A stretch of 64,000 nt of DNA, from positions 620,001 to 684,000 of the forward strand of contig JADQAV010000028.1 in NCBI GenBank assembly GCA_019775845.1. Direction: 5' to 3'. Numbering within the stretch: the first letter of the stretch is position 1; every line of letters starts with the position of its first letter. The notes beneath the pieces are model-generated. The model worked only from the letters and a program-made list of their open reading frames with translations. It had not been told where the DNA came from and did no database searches. Both the position numbers and the translations under genes were made by a program. This document shows positions 55,064-64,000 of this stretch, piece after piece. This DNA comes from Myrmaecium sp. VS I D KN 1. Its lineage: Eukaryota > Ascomycota > Dothideomycetes > Valsariales > Valsariaceae.

Positions 55064-56026
55064 TCAACCGCCGCCATTCAGGATGTTCCGCCTCTCGATC
55101 TCATCCTTCAACTCCTCGACCGACATCGGGATCTTCCGGCTTCCCCATTTCTCCTTCTGCTCCAGGGCGAAGCCCTCCATGCTCCGCATCGCGACGACCA
55201 AAAACCCCAGCTCTTCCCGATCGGTGTCGAAGACTTCCCACCACTCCCCGGCGGGTAGTTTCACGCCGACTTCACGGGCGGCCAGGTAGATGGCGGCGGT
55301 CGCGAGGCAGGCCGGTTGGTAAGTGAGGTAGAGCTGTTGCGGGCTCAACAGTGCGGAGTTCAGGTGCGCAAAGGCCCTCCGCGCAACGCTCGAGCCTTCC
55401 GTCTGGTCTGCGAACACTTCGAGCGCTTGCAGGTAGTTCACGCAGAGCGTGTACGGAAGAGAGACATGGGTCTGGAACCCGAGCGTTCGCAGGATGCAGG
55501 CCTCGTTCTTGAACAGGACTGCGCGCCGTGCTTGGTAGGTGCCCTCGGATACGTAGTAGGATTCCGGAGCGTTGGTGGAGAGGTCGTTTTTGAAGGCGGA
55601 GAAGTTGGCTTCGGGGGAGTCGAGGTATGCGTAGACGTTGATCACGCTTCGGGGCGATCTGGGGTATGGTGAAAGTTTTGCGATCAAGTATAGACAGGCG
55701 GCGGAGATATCCTATAGTATTTTAGCTCGGATGGTCTTCCGCGCGTCAGGGCGTCTGGCGTTGTATACCTTTGCGCCATATATTCTCAAACTACCACCTT
55801 CGCTACCGCACCAGAACCGAGTGAAGGCCACGATCGCTTGCGCGACCACTTCCTGTGGCAGCCGTAAGAGGATCCCGGCCGCCTGCGTCAGTCGCGCGCC
55901 GGCGAAGCGGATCGAGTCCTCCAGGTCCGCGGGGACGCCATCCAGCTGGGAGCTAGACGACGAGAGCTGCTCGACGGTGACCAGAGGGTTCGCTATCTGC
56001 GGAGCACGCAGTACTGCCGGTGCCAT
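55064..56026 (-). CDS. Cyclin L-like protein (transcription/splicing-type cyclin)
   Basis: Expected to activate a CDK acting on RNA polymerase II or splicing factors rather than the cell cycle. Two exons, 56026-55769 and 55711-55064, join to 301 residues. The first cyclin box starts DSIRFAGARLTQAAGILLRLPQ, very close to the animal cyclin L sequence (LIQAAGILLRLPQ), and continues YGAK|DISAACLYLIAKLSPYPRSPRSVINV. The second box includes LRTLGFQTHVSLPYTLCVNYLQAL and YLTYQPACLATAAIYLAAREVGVKLP. The protein ends soon after the boxes and lacks the Arg/Ser-rich tail of animal cyclin L. Relation to yeast Ctk2-like cyclins is possible but weaker. Divergent from the membrane protein gene at 57.0 kb. 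Confidence 0.88.
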
Positions 56027-57015
56027 GGTGGAAGATTGAGCGTGTGAATGCCGCGGGTTGCAACCGGTTGTGGTGGTTTGAAGTGATTGCGGTTGACGTT
56101 CTGTGGAGCTAGCAGCATCAGCCTTGGCCCAAGCTCCTTTTCCACATCCCACTCCACAGCTCTCCCTGCCGGATTCACAACCTCTTTGCTACAACAACAA
56201 ATCTCCTTTGCAGTGTTCCCTGCCACAACAGCAGGTAGCACGCTTGAAATTGCCGTGCTGCTCTGACTTGGGGTCTTATGCGGAGATGTTTCTCTATATC
56301 CCGTCTCGACCAGGCTAATGGAACACCGAGCCATGCTGCGTATCCGTCGGCCAGGAAAGTCGACTGTTTAGGCCGTACCTTAGTCATCATGACTGGACTT
56401 AGGACATATCCCGTCTGATAGAGGAGGATCTGCAGAGTTTTGATCTGCCAGCTGGAAGCAGGTGAGCTATTCTACGGTCACGGTGAGCATCCGGTGGTCT
56501 TGCTGTAGTCGGGTATTGTGTCGCTTGAGGACGGTTCAGATGTAGGCGAAGTAAGGTAGTAAGTATCGTATAGTAAGGTAGGTATCAAGCAAAGACAGCA
56601 TTGCTTCGGACCCTGGCTCAAATCGACTCTACTCTTCTCTCAATATTTCCATCAACTCTCGGTCTACACATTACTCTATTCTTCTACTCGATCGTCTTCA
56701 AGTCTCAGCTTTATCAGTCATTTATACCTCTCCTACATCCTCGAAGGGAGCCGCTTCGCACGGCACGTCAGCCTCGTCTTCTTCCTAGGCGAATGTTTCC
56801 TTCAGTATAACGTCACCTGCCTGTTGTTCCCTGGTCGACGGGCACCCGCGTCTGTTGCGGACGTCGGTTATCCCGGCCAACATTGTCTCTATCGCTCTTC
56901 ATCCACTCTCACCACTTCAACCACTTCTCACCTCTTCCAATCACTTCAACCACAAACACATCCGCACACACTCGCTTCCCGATTTGCAGGTAACGCTGCA
57001 CCACCGACAAGCGAG
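56027..57015. promoter_or_regulatory. Divergent intergenic region, cyclin L-like / membrane protein
   Basis: 989 bp. The right third (about 56600-56960) is C/T-rich, typical of a fungal promoter and 5' leader. A CAG|GTAACG junction near 56988 suggests a possible leader intron. No gene is supported. Confidence 0.45.
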
Positions 57016-58505
57016 ATGTTCGGCGGATGGGATACCATGGAGGTCGAGCCCGTCGTGGGCGAGATGATCGGGGTGTTGTTGACGGTGGTCACCTTGAGCG
57101 TGCTGACATTCTGCCTGAGTACGTTTCGACGGCGAAGAAAAAAAAGAGAAGAAGATCTTTTATTAAACTCACCTCGCAGCTCGTCGAATGTCTTACGTGG
57201 ATGACTTCCGTGTCATCCCCGCGACGCAATGGTGTAAGTAACTTCTCCTCAAAACCGTAGCGGAAGTCGTCATTTGCTGATGGTGGTGGTAGTGACCTGG
57301 CTCATCTATGCAATATCCTACCTCTTTGTCGTCCTCACCGCGTTCATCCAGACCGGTTTGACGATTGCCGATGCCGACAGGATCTGCAAAGGCTCCATCA
57401 TCGTCTGCTTGATCTTCTACATGGCCACGAAGGTTCTCCTCTTCGTCTTCCTCATCGAAAAAGTCTATGTGGTGGGAGGAACCCGCCGGCCCCGTCGCAA
57501 GGACGCTCTTTACATCTTTCACACGTGCTGTCTCATGCTGCTCTACGTCGGAGTCATTATGCTTAACTTCATCTATCGATTCCACCGGCGCTCCCGGAGA
57601 GGCATGTGCATCATTGGCATGGACAAGCTCACCATGGTGCCGCTGGTCGTCCTCGACATCGCTCTCAGCTGCTACTTCACCATCCTCTTCCTTCTCCCCT
57701 TGCGCAAGCTGTATTCGTACACGCACGGTAGGAACGGGAGGCTCCGGTCGATCGTGATCCGGACGCTGGTCGGAAGCGTGCTGGCCTTCGTCACGAGCGC
57801 AGCCAACCTCAGCGTGCTGGCGGCACTGAACGGCGAGCCTGCATGGATGTGCCTGATGTTGTGCAACGCAGACAGTAAGCGCAGTTCTTCCTCACAACGT
57901 TGCATCCCTCGACTAACAACAGGCTCCCAGTCCTCTGCAACGTGATCATGATGCACTGGATGACGGCGATCGACGCCCGGAAGAAAACGCGCCACAGCAT
58001 TGTCGGCGGCGGCGGCGTTGGTGGTGGTGGCGGTGGCCCCGACAACGGCAACGGCAGGCGTGCGGCAGTCTCGTCGGGTCGCCCCGACTGGGACGCCAAC
58101 CGGAGCTGCTACGGCCGCGGTAACACCCTGATCACCACCCGGGTGATGGCCAACAACACCATCCCGTCGGCGCTAGATATCCCCATGACCGGCATTCAGG
58201 TGGAGAAGGTCACGATCGTGGACGTCGAGGAACGCATCGCGCCCCTTCCCCGCGTCGTCGGCCGTCCTATGGGTTGGAGCGAGTCTGCAGACCGCATCGC
58301 GCCTGTTCAACGCGGCGCCGGTCGTCCAATGGGTTTGGGCGAGTCTTCGGACCGCATCGCGCCCGTTCGCGCCGGCGCCGGCCGTCCCATGGGATGGAGC
58401 GAGTCTCCGGACCGCATCGCGCCCATCCGCCCCGGCGCCGGCCGTCCCATGGGATGGAGCGAGTCCCCGGACGGCATCACCCCCATCCGTCCCGGTAGGA
58501 AGTAG
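57016..58505 (+). CDS. Multi-pass fungal membrane protein with C-terminal 20-residue repeats
   Basis: No named family recognised; it resembles fungus-specific seven-TM-like proteins of unknown role. Exons 57016-57118, 57180-57233, 57293-57874 and 57931-58505 give 437 residues. The N-terminus (MFGGWDTMEVEPVVGEMI) leads into about seven hydrophobic segments, including GVLLTVVTLSVLTFCL, WLIYAISYLFVVLTAFI, SIIVCLIFYMATKVLLFVF, CLMLLYVGVIMLNFIY, VPLVVLDIALSCYFTILFLL, and SVLAFVTSAANLSVLAAL. Splices give FCL|TRRMSYVDDFRVIPATQW|LTWLIYAI and NAD|ILCNVIMMHWMT. The cytosolic tail has a Gly-rich run, then four tandem 20-residue repeats (RIAPxxxGAGRPMGWSESPD type) and a partial fifth. A receptor or channel role is not shown by any motif. 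Confidence 0.8.
58233..58497 (+). repeat. 60-nt tandem repeats in the tail of the membrane protein
   Basis: Units at 58233-58292, 58293-58352, 58353-58412 and 58413-58472 and a partial unit to 58497, all in frame. The last two full units are nearly identical in DNA, indicating recent duplication. Confidence 0.95.
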
Positions 58506-59221
58506 TGTTCGTTGATGTGTGATGAAGTCTTGTTCAGAGTCCAGCGTTCACGTCCACCATCCACCGTCCCCGTTTCCTTTTTATCACCCTTCTTTCGAAC
58601 TGTTGGGTTCTGTGCTCTCACACCTCCCTTCGGACGGTGGGGAACAGGGTCATCTGCGCCGTTTCTGTATTTTGATCCCGTTTCCTTTTTATTCCCCGTT
58701 TGTTTTGTTTTCGATCTCTCCCGTTCTCTCTGTATGTGCCGAACGCGGCCTTATTACACGCACTGCATGCGGCCCTATTATATATATACTATACGCGGCC
58801 CTACTGCACGCACACTTACACACCCTATTTCGTAGCGGAAGAGTGTATTTCCCGGGACGGTTCATTAAGTGGGATGAAGAATAACAGACGAATAAGGGCG
58901 TACTAGCTAGAAGCTCTTACCTCTCCCGTCATCCAGATAGACAGAGAGATTTTATAATATAAATCTGATTCTTCGTCTTCGCCTACCCCTGATATGCGTG
59001 CTATGTGGTGCGGTTCATGTGAACAGAGCAAATGCATTATATAGAACCGGATCAGGAGCGTGAAAATAAGTTCTTCAACATCCTATTCTCGCTAATGCAA
59101 GAATACACAAAACATAGGTTTTTCCACTCCACCGAAGCCCAACAGCCTTCCTTCCTATCCCACTCATCCCTCACCACAAATCCAAGAAAACAAAACCACA
59201 CCCCTCCCCAAGCTTCCCCCA
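58506..59221. other. Convergent 3' intergenic region, membrane protein / Zrg17-like
   Basis: 716 bp of 3' flanks. The motif CGGCCCTA-TA/TGCACGC recurs three times between 58744 and 58810 (short imperfect repeats containing ACGCGGCCCTA-like text). No gene seen. Confidence 0.5.
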
Positions 59222-60972
59222 TCAATCCCTCTCCAAAGTAACCTGCGCACTAACCTCCCACCGCTGCCCCCCGGCACCCTTCCCATACCCACCACCCAAC
59301 CGATTGCGGACCAGACGCGCGATGCGAGCACGCAGCCGCGCCACATCCGAGTTCGGATCCACGGCGGTCAAGCCGGCGCTGGGCGGGGCGCGCAGACGGA
59401 GCTTGAGGTTCGCCTGGCAGAGGCCGTAGTGGACCTGCCAGAAGCGGGCGTCGTCGAGGGCGGCGACGGCCGGGTCGGCGCGGACGTCGGCGAGGAGGGC
59501 GTCGAGGGGGGAGGGGCCTGCGGGGTCCGCGGGGGAAGGGAGGAGGGAGGAGGGCGGGGCGGACATCATGAGCATGCGGCCTAGGGCCCAGCCGAGGCGG
59601 CAGCCGAGGGAGAGCATGGCGAGGGCGACGGCGGCGGAGAGGGCGCGGTCGAGCCAGCGGTAGAGGCGCAGGGAGAGGAGGGGCAGGAGGAGGAGCAGGG
59701 TGGAGCAGGAGAGGGTGAGGAGGTGGGCGGGGTTGGCGAGGAGGCCGGGGAGGAGGTCGAGCCGGTCGGCGAGGTAGCCGAAGCGCATCACCCGGCCGAT
59801 ACGGGCGTGGTTGCGGAGCACGAGCGCTGAGACTAGTGTGGAAATGATCGCGGCGAGAGCGGCGAGGTCGACGCTGCCTGGTGAGACCCGGTCGTGCTCA
59901 TGTGGGTGGTGGGATGCGTGCCCGCCGCGGTTCTCGAGCGCGTGCGTCAGGCCGTGTGAGATCAGGTCGAGGCCCATGAAGAGCAGGCCGACCGACATGG
60001 CCAGGCCGGCGACGACTTCGGCTCGTTCGAAGCTGGATTTGGGGTCAGTCATGTCTGGGAGGAATGAGGGGGAAGGGAAAGGAAAAGACGTACCCGAAGG
60101 GGTGGCGGATGCTGGACCGCTTCCAGACCTCAAAGTTGCTACCAACGTCGACGGCAACGCAGAGGAAGGCGCCGAGGGCGTCGAAGAAGAGCAGGCGGGA
60201 GAGGACGGTGAGGGCGAGGGAGTCACCGGCGCTGAAGGAGACGAAGGCGGAGACGGCGAGGTGGCAGCAGCACCAGAGGCCGCGCCACGTCTGCTCGCGC
60301 GACATGCTCCGCCGGTACTCGGTCCAGGTGGGGATGGGCAGGGAGGCGGGCAGCTGGAGCGGCGCCCGCGGCGGCGGCTCGAGGAAGATCTGGTGGGAGA
60401 CGCTGCTGTGCTTGTACTTGTGGCCTCGACGGCGACCGACGGCGACATCCTGTGTGAACGGGTCAGCGCGATGCCGCGATCCACCTGCAATGGGGTTCGC
60501 GCCGCCGTCCGACGAGGAACGACAGCCATGCGGCCCATACCGATTTGGTCACCGGCGACCGGCCAGCGGTGTATGTCACCGTCTGGAAGTTGAACGGGTT
60601 CCGGACGTTCTCGCTGCTGCCGCCGATGACGGGCGTCTCCGCTTCGTTGCCATTGTCATTGCCGTTGCTGTTGCCCACCATGGGGGTCGCGAAGGAGGAG
60701 CGGGCGGGGCTTAAAGGCGTCTGGTAGGGGGGCAGCGGCGTGGCCATCGATCCGAACGGGTGTGAATGTTGGTACGGCGGCGGGAAGGTGGCGGAGAGGG
60801 GGGAGAGAGTATCGGCGTGAGAGGGGAAGGCCAGCTTCGTCGGCGAGGGCTGCTCTCCGTCCATCAGGCCCAGTCCGACCGCGCCGTCGTCGCTGTTCTT
60901 GTTGTCGTCGTCGCCATCGGGAGGCGGAGTGGGCGTCCGCGGGTGGACGAGGATGGGCAGGCTGGAGGCCAT
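59222..60972 (-). CDS. ZRG17: Cation diffusion facilitator, Zrg17-like zinc transporter subunit
   Basis: In yeasts Zrg17 pairs with a second CDF protein (Msc2/Cis4) to bring zinc into the ER/early secretory pathway. Exons 60972-60541, 60449-60094 and 60032-59222 give 532 residues. The disordered N-terminus ends NPFNFQTVTYT; the block RRRGHKYKHSSVSHQIFLEP with PLQLPASLPIPTWTEYR is typical of filamentous-fungal Zrg17. CDF membrane segments follow (WCCCHLAVSAFVSFSAGD, LFFDALGAFLCVAVDVG, VVAGLAMSVGLLFMGLDLI, ALAAIISTLVSALVL, TLSCSTLLLLLPLLSL, AAVALAMLSLGCRLGWAL), with a His-rich loop HASHHPHEHD. The canonical membrane HxxxD zinc sites are hard to find, as expected of a non-transporting partner. 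Coding DNA from 59.4 to 60.4 kb is very GC-rich with monotonous GAG/GGC codons. Ends in a cytosolic domain terminating EVSAQVTLERD. Confidence 0.78.
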
Positions 60973-61465
60973 GGGGGAGGGAGAGATCGATGGAGATAGA
61001 GATAGTGAGGTCGAGAGGGAGAAGGAGAGGGATGGGCGTCTGGCGGCACGTTCAGCAGCTCAGCAGTCTGTGGCCATTGGACCTGTCAGTGTTACTAAGC
61101 GGAAGAATTGGGACGAGGATATTCACGTACGTGATATTGCTGTCCATTGCCCCCAAGTATATGTAAATGTGAATGTGATATGTTCTGTATGTTTGCGCCG
61201 CTCATGCTGCCGAGCTGGGATGGGCCGTCGGGATGTTGTTCGGTCTTCCCCACACCGAACAACCGGCCGGGCACCCCCGTCCCTGACCGTGACATCAGAC
61301 TACCTTAGCAGACATTCCCACGACCTCCGCCGACAACAGCACTCACACAGAACACCACCGCCAGGTAGCCAAACCGGCCATCTGCGAAGCCCCTGCAGCA
61401 GCATCCTCGCGCATCTCCCGTCCTTCCGATCCGCTTCCGAAGACGACGGCGGCCTTGCACCCGCC
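60973..61465. promoter_or_regulatory. Bidirectional promoter region, Zrg17-like / two-TM protein
   Basis: 493 bp between divergent start codons. The frame of the two-TM protein is open far upstream to about 60.9 kb, but this crosses the other gene's start and is Arg/Ser-rich, so I treat it as leader. Confidence 0.5.
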
Positions 61466-62605
61466 ATGTCGGACCATCCGCCGGACCCCCAACGACCGTC
61501 CGCAGAAGGCACACAGGGACACACCGGCAGCCACGGCCACGGCGACAGCGGCGGAGGAGACGGGTTAAGAGGAGGAGAGTTCGGAGCAGACGGAGGCATC
61601 TCGATGGCCGCCGCGCTGCGACAAGCCAAGGGGCGCAAGCGGAAGGGCTCCTTGCGGAAGACGGCGCTGCTGGGCACAGGCAACCGGATGATGATCCGAC
61701 TAGAAGGGCGGGAGCGACGCAACTCGATCAAGGCGGCCGAGCAGCAACTACGACAGCAGCAGCGACCGCTGAGCTACGGATCTGGCGAGTTTTACAGCAT
61801 CCCGTCCAGCCACCCCTACCAGAGCTCCTCCTCCTCTTCCTCCTCCGCGGCGTCCTCGTCGGAACACGGATGGAGCGAGATGGGCGGCCGACAACGACAA
61901 CCACCGCAAGAACAGCACGTCCGCCAGCTCGCGATCCCACCGACCAGCAACTACGTCTCCTCCACCCCAGGCATGACGTTCAACCGACCAGCCGGAGGAG
62001 CTCCATCCACATCGACATCCACATCAACACCCACCTTCCCTCTCCAACCTCCAGGCCCATCATCCTCCCTCCAACGCCGACGCTCCAGCAACAAAACCTC
62101 CTCCTCCGCCTTAACACCAACTCCAACCACCCACCACTCCCCCCCCAAAAACCCACCCACCACCCGCTCCCCACCACCCCCCGCACCCTCCTCCACAACC
62201 ACAACCACAACCATCACCTCCCCCCTCGCCCTCTACCCCCCCACCACCGGCGAATCCCTCGCCCACGAAACCCCCTCCCCCAGCCCCAGCCCCTCCTCCT
62301 CCGACCCGGACGAATGGTCCTACACCTCCACCGAACGCTGGGGCTGGCTGGTCCTCGCGAGCACCTGGCTGATCACCGTGGTCGGGCTGGGTTCCTGCCT
62401 GGGCGTCTGGAGCTGGGCCTGGGACGTCGGCGAGACCCCCTACGCCCCGCCCGAGCTGGAGGACGATCCCACGTTGCCGATTGTGGGGTATTATCCCGCC
62501 TTGTTGGTGTTGACGGCGGCCGTCACGGCGTGGGTCTGGGTCGTCGTGGCGTGGGTGGGCATGAAGTATTTTCGGCATGCGAAGGTTGTTGGGGAGGAGG
62601 ATTGA
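61466..62605 (+). CDS. Fungus-specific two-TM protein with long Ser/Thr/Pro-rich region
   Basis: Function unknown. A single exon of 379 residues from the ATG giving MSDHPPDPQRPSAEG. The first ~285 residues are low-complexity: a basic patch (RQAKGRKRKGSLRKTALLG, RMMIRLEGRERRNSIKAAEQ) then Ser, Thr and Pro runs. The conserved part is the C-terminal ~90 residues: WSYTSTERWGWLVLASTWL starts TM1, a loop WAWDVGETPYAPPELEDDPT follows, then VGYYPALLVLTAAVTAWVW forms TM2 and a short basic tail KYFRHAKVV. I believe similar hairpins occur in other Pezizomycotina, though I cannot name the family. The cytosolic basic/Ser-rich region looks like a kinase target. Confidence 0.72.
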   Translation: MSDHPPDPQRPSAEGTQGHTGSHGHGDSGGGDGLRGGEFGADGGISMAAALRQAKGRKRKGSLRKTALLGTGNRMMIRLEGRERRNSIKAAEQQLRQQQRPLSYGSGEFYSIPSSHPYQSSSSSSSSAASSSEHGWSEMGGRQRQPPQEQHVRQLAIPPTSNYVSSTPGMTFNRPAGGAPSTSTSTSTPTFPLQPPGPSSSLQRRRSSNKTSSSALTPTPTTHHSPPKNPPTTRSPPPPAPSSTTTTTTITSPLALYPPTTGESLAHETPSPSPSPSSSDPDEWSYTSTERWGWLVLASTWLITVVGLGSCLGVWSWAWDVGETPYAPPELEDDPTLPIVGYYPALLVLTAAVTAWVWVVVAWVGMKYFRHAKVVGEED

Positions 62606-62868
62606 TGGAGTTTCTCTTTCTTTTTTTTTTTTTCTTTCTCGAGGGGGGAAAGGGGGTGTGCTTTTGGGATGCCTCTTTACGGTTGCAGAATACCCATGGT
62701 CGATTGTACTTTTTTTCCCGTTTGAGAGGACCTAGTCGATGCCGGTTTTGGAGAAAGAAGGAAAGGAAAGAAAACAAATATTCCATTCATCGACGTATTA
62801 TCCTGACATCACAAAAGGATTAGAGGGAAAAAACAACAACAACACTCATACCAATCCATCCGCCCTCA
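62606..62868. other. Convergent 3' intergenic region, two-TM protein / fasciclin protein
   Basis: 263 bp of 3' flanks with T-rich runs near 62621-62640. Nothing else seen. Confidence 0.5.
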
Positions 62869-64000
62869 TCACAACTCCAACCCCCCAAACCCAACCGCCG
62901 CCCCAGCCGCAATCACAGCAACCGCCCCCACACCCACACAACCCGTCCGCATCGCCGCCGGCACCGCCGCGCCACTCGTGCTGCTCGTCGTCATGCTGCT
63001 CGTCGCCGTCCCCGTCGTCGCCGTCACGCCGCTGGTCCCCGCGGCTCCACCCGCGCCGCCCGCGCCCGCCGTCTGCGTGCCCCCGGCATCGCTGGCCACC
63101 GTCGTGGTCGGAGTCGGCTGGCCGGAGGTGTAGGGGACGTTGGAGACGCTGGTGGCGCCGGAGAAGGCGGCCGCGCCCGTGGTGGCGGTGGGGGATGCGG
63201 TCGAGGAGGACGGGTTGAGGACGCTGGTTGTATCCGTCGTGTTAGGCATTGGTTGGGGGGAGGGGACGGAAAAACTTACTTGTCAATGACGTGCATGACG
63301 CCATTGGAGATGAGCACATCCTGCCGGACGACCCGGGCGCCGTTCACGAACGTCGTCCCGTTCTCCAGGTAGACGGTCAGGCTCTGGCCGTTGAGGGTGC
63401 CGAAGGTGGTCCCGTTGCGGAGGGTGGGCGAGTACGCCACCGCGCCCGATCCGTTCACGACGTGGTAGGCGAGGACGGCGGCCAGGTCGGCGGTGCTGAG
63501 GTTTGCCAGCGCCGAGCCCACGGCCTGGAAGGCCGCGTTGTCGGGCGCGAACACGGTCAGGTCGCCCAGGCGGTCGATGGCCGCTTCCAGGCCGGAGGAG
63601 TTGAGCGCGCCGGCGGCGGCGGTGAGGCCCAGGTCCTCCGCGGTTGTGGGGAGGTTGACGGGCAGGGTGAGGACGCGGTTGATGATGTGGATGGTGCCGC
63701 CGGTGAAGTTGATGTTCTGTGTGGGAGGGGAGGTCAGTATCTGTGAGTGCGGCAGCAGCAATGACACGAGAACGTACAGATTGAGTGATGCTGGCATTGT
63801 TCAGCAGGCCAGAGAAGAAGAACGAGTCGTTCCCTCTCGAAGACGCTTCGACGACCTGGCCACCAGTAACATTGGCGTACGACGAGTTGTTCAAGTAGGT
63901 AGGGATGAAGGTGCTGGCATTAGTGATAGCCGACGTCGGATACGAGCCGTTCAGGATGTGGTACGCCAGCAACGCCTGGATCATACCCGAGCTGTTGAGG
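62869..64000 (-). CDS. Fasciclin (FAS1)-domain cell-surface protein, probably GPI-anchored (5' partial)
   Basis: Fungal FAS1 proteins sit at the cell surface and mediate adhesion or wall organisation. The window ends inside the gene; visible exons are 64000-63778, 63716-63280 and 63223-62869. The first gives the end of one FAS1 domain (ALLAYHILNGSYPTSAITN, then TFIPTYLNNSSYANVTGGQ, NNASITQS). The second gives another whole FAS1 domain: NINFTGGTIHIINRVLTLP, LTVFAPDNAAFQAVG, VLAYHVVNGSGAVAYSP, and DVLISNGVMHVIDN. The third is a Ser/Thr/Ala-rich stalk ending in a hydrophobic tail (VGVGAVAVIAAGAAVGFGGLEL) preceded by small residues, as for a GPI attachment signal. Several NxS/T sites are present. 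The N-terminus and signal peptide lie outside the window. Confidence 0.92.

Noticed and set aside
59811-60593. 260-residue plus-strand frame opposite the Zrg17-like gene
   Set aside because: Antisense shadow in extremely GC-rich coding DNA; the minus strand carries the family signature.
1-64000. Transposons, virus-like elements, CRISPR, telomeric repeats or RIP-mutated DNA
   Set aside because: I saw no reverse transcriptase, integrase, transposase or capsid-like frames, no long terminal or inverted repeats, no spaced direct repeats, and no AT-rich stop-laden blocks typical of RIP.

Overview
The window is nuclear DNA of a filamentous ascomycete (Pezizomycotina); I cannot fix the class. The evidence is short 45-80 bp introns with GT...AG ends and CTAAC/CTGAC-like branch sites, compact intergenic spaces, and proteins typical of the group: a 20.9 kDa-type complex I subunit, a Zrg17-like zinc transporter, a fungal eIF4G, and fungus-restricted membrane proteins. 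I rebuilt 23 protein-coding genes by joining exons so that the frame and the protein family continued across each splice. Two genes run off the window ends (Rpt5 at the left, a fasciclin protein at the right), and the 5' end of the THO-complex gene is unresolved. I saw no rRNA, tRNA, CRISPR array, transposon or virus-like element.

Layout. 1-7.2 kb: Rpt5 (+), ferric reductase (-), RER1 (-), mitochondrial enoyl-CoA hydratase (+). 7.2-18.6 kb: a small glycine-rich repeat protein, eIF4G and a homeodomain transcription factor, all on the minus strand. 18.6-24.4 kb: a 5.7 kb gene-poor stretch upstream of the homeobox gene, rich in simple repeats. 24.4-33 kb: THO subunit Hpr1/THOC1 (-) divergent from CSM3 (+), then SKI2 (+). 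33.7-46.5 kb: an importin-7-type karyopherin (+), complex I subunit NUXM (-) divergent from the Aquarius/Cwf11 helicase (+), and an acyl-CoA thioesterase (-) divergent from TFIIH subunit TFB2 (+). 47-56 kb: an unrecognised 575-residue protein (-), TOF1 (-) divergent from 3-hydroxyacyl-CoA dehydrogenase (+), and a cyclin-L-like protein (-). 57-64 kb: a multi-pass membrane protein with a repeated tail (+), a Zrg17-like CDF protein (-) divergent from a two-TM fungal protein (+), and a fasciclin-domain surface protein (-).

Most genes are conserved housekeeping genes. Three themes recur. First, RNA metabolism: THOC1, SKI2, Aquarius, TFB2, cyclin L and eIF4G. Second, the replication fork protection complex: both the Csm3/Tipin and Tof1/Timeless homologues are present, and each has paired ACGCG cores upstream. 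Third, mitochondrial fatty-acid oxidation: enoyl-CoA hydratase, 3-hydroxyacyl-CoA dehydrogenase and an acyl-CoA thioesterase each have a CCTCGG/CCGAGG hexamer 120-160 bp upstream of the start codon, which matches the known FarA/FarB fatty-acid response element.

I did not find a convincing new multi-gene system. The observations most worth following up are the shared promoter motifs, an Rpt5 tail that lacks the HbYX tyrosine, very small internal exons (13 and 17 nt), AAG splice acceptors, and the repeat-rich 5.7 kb interval.
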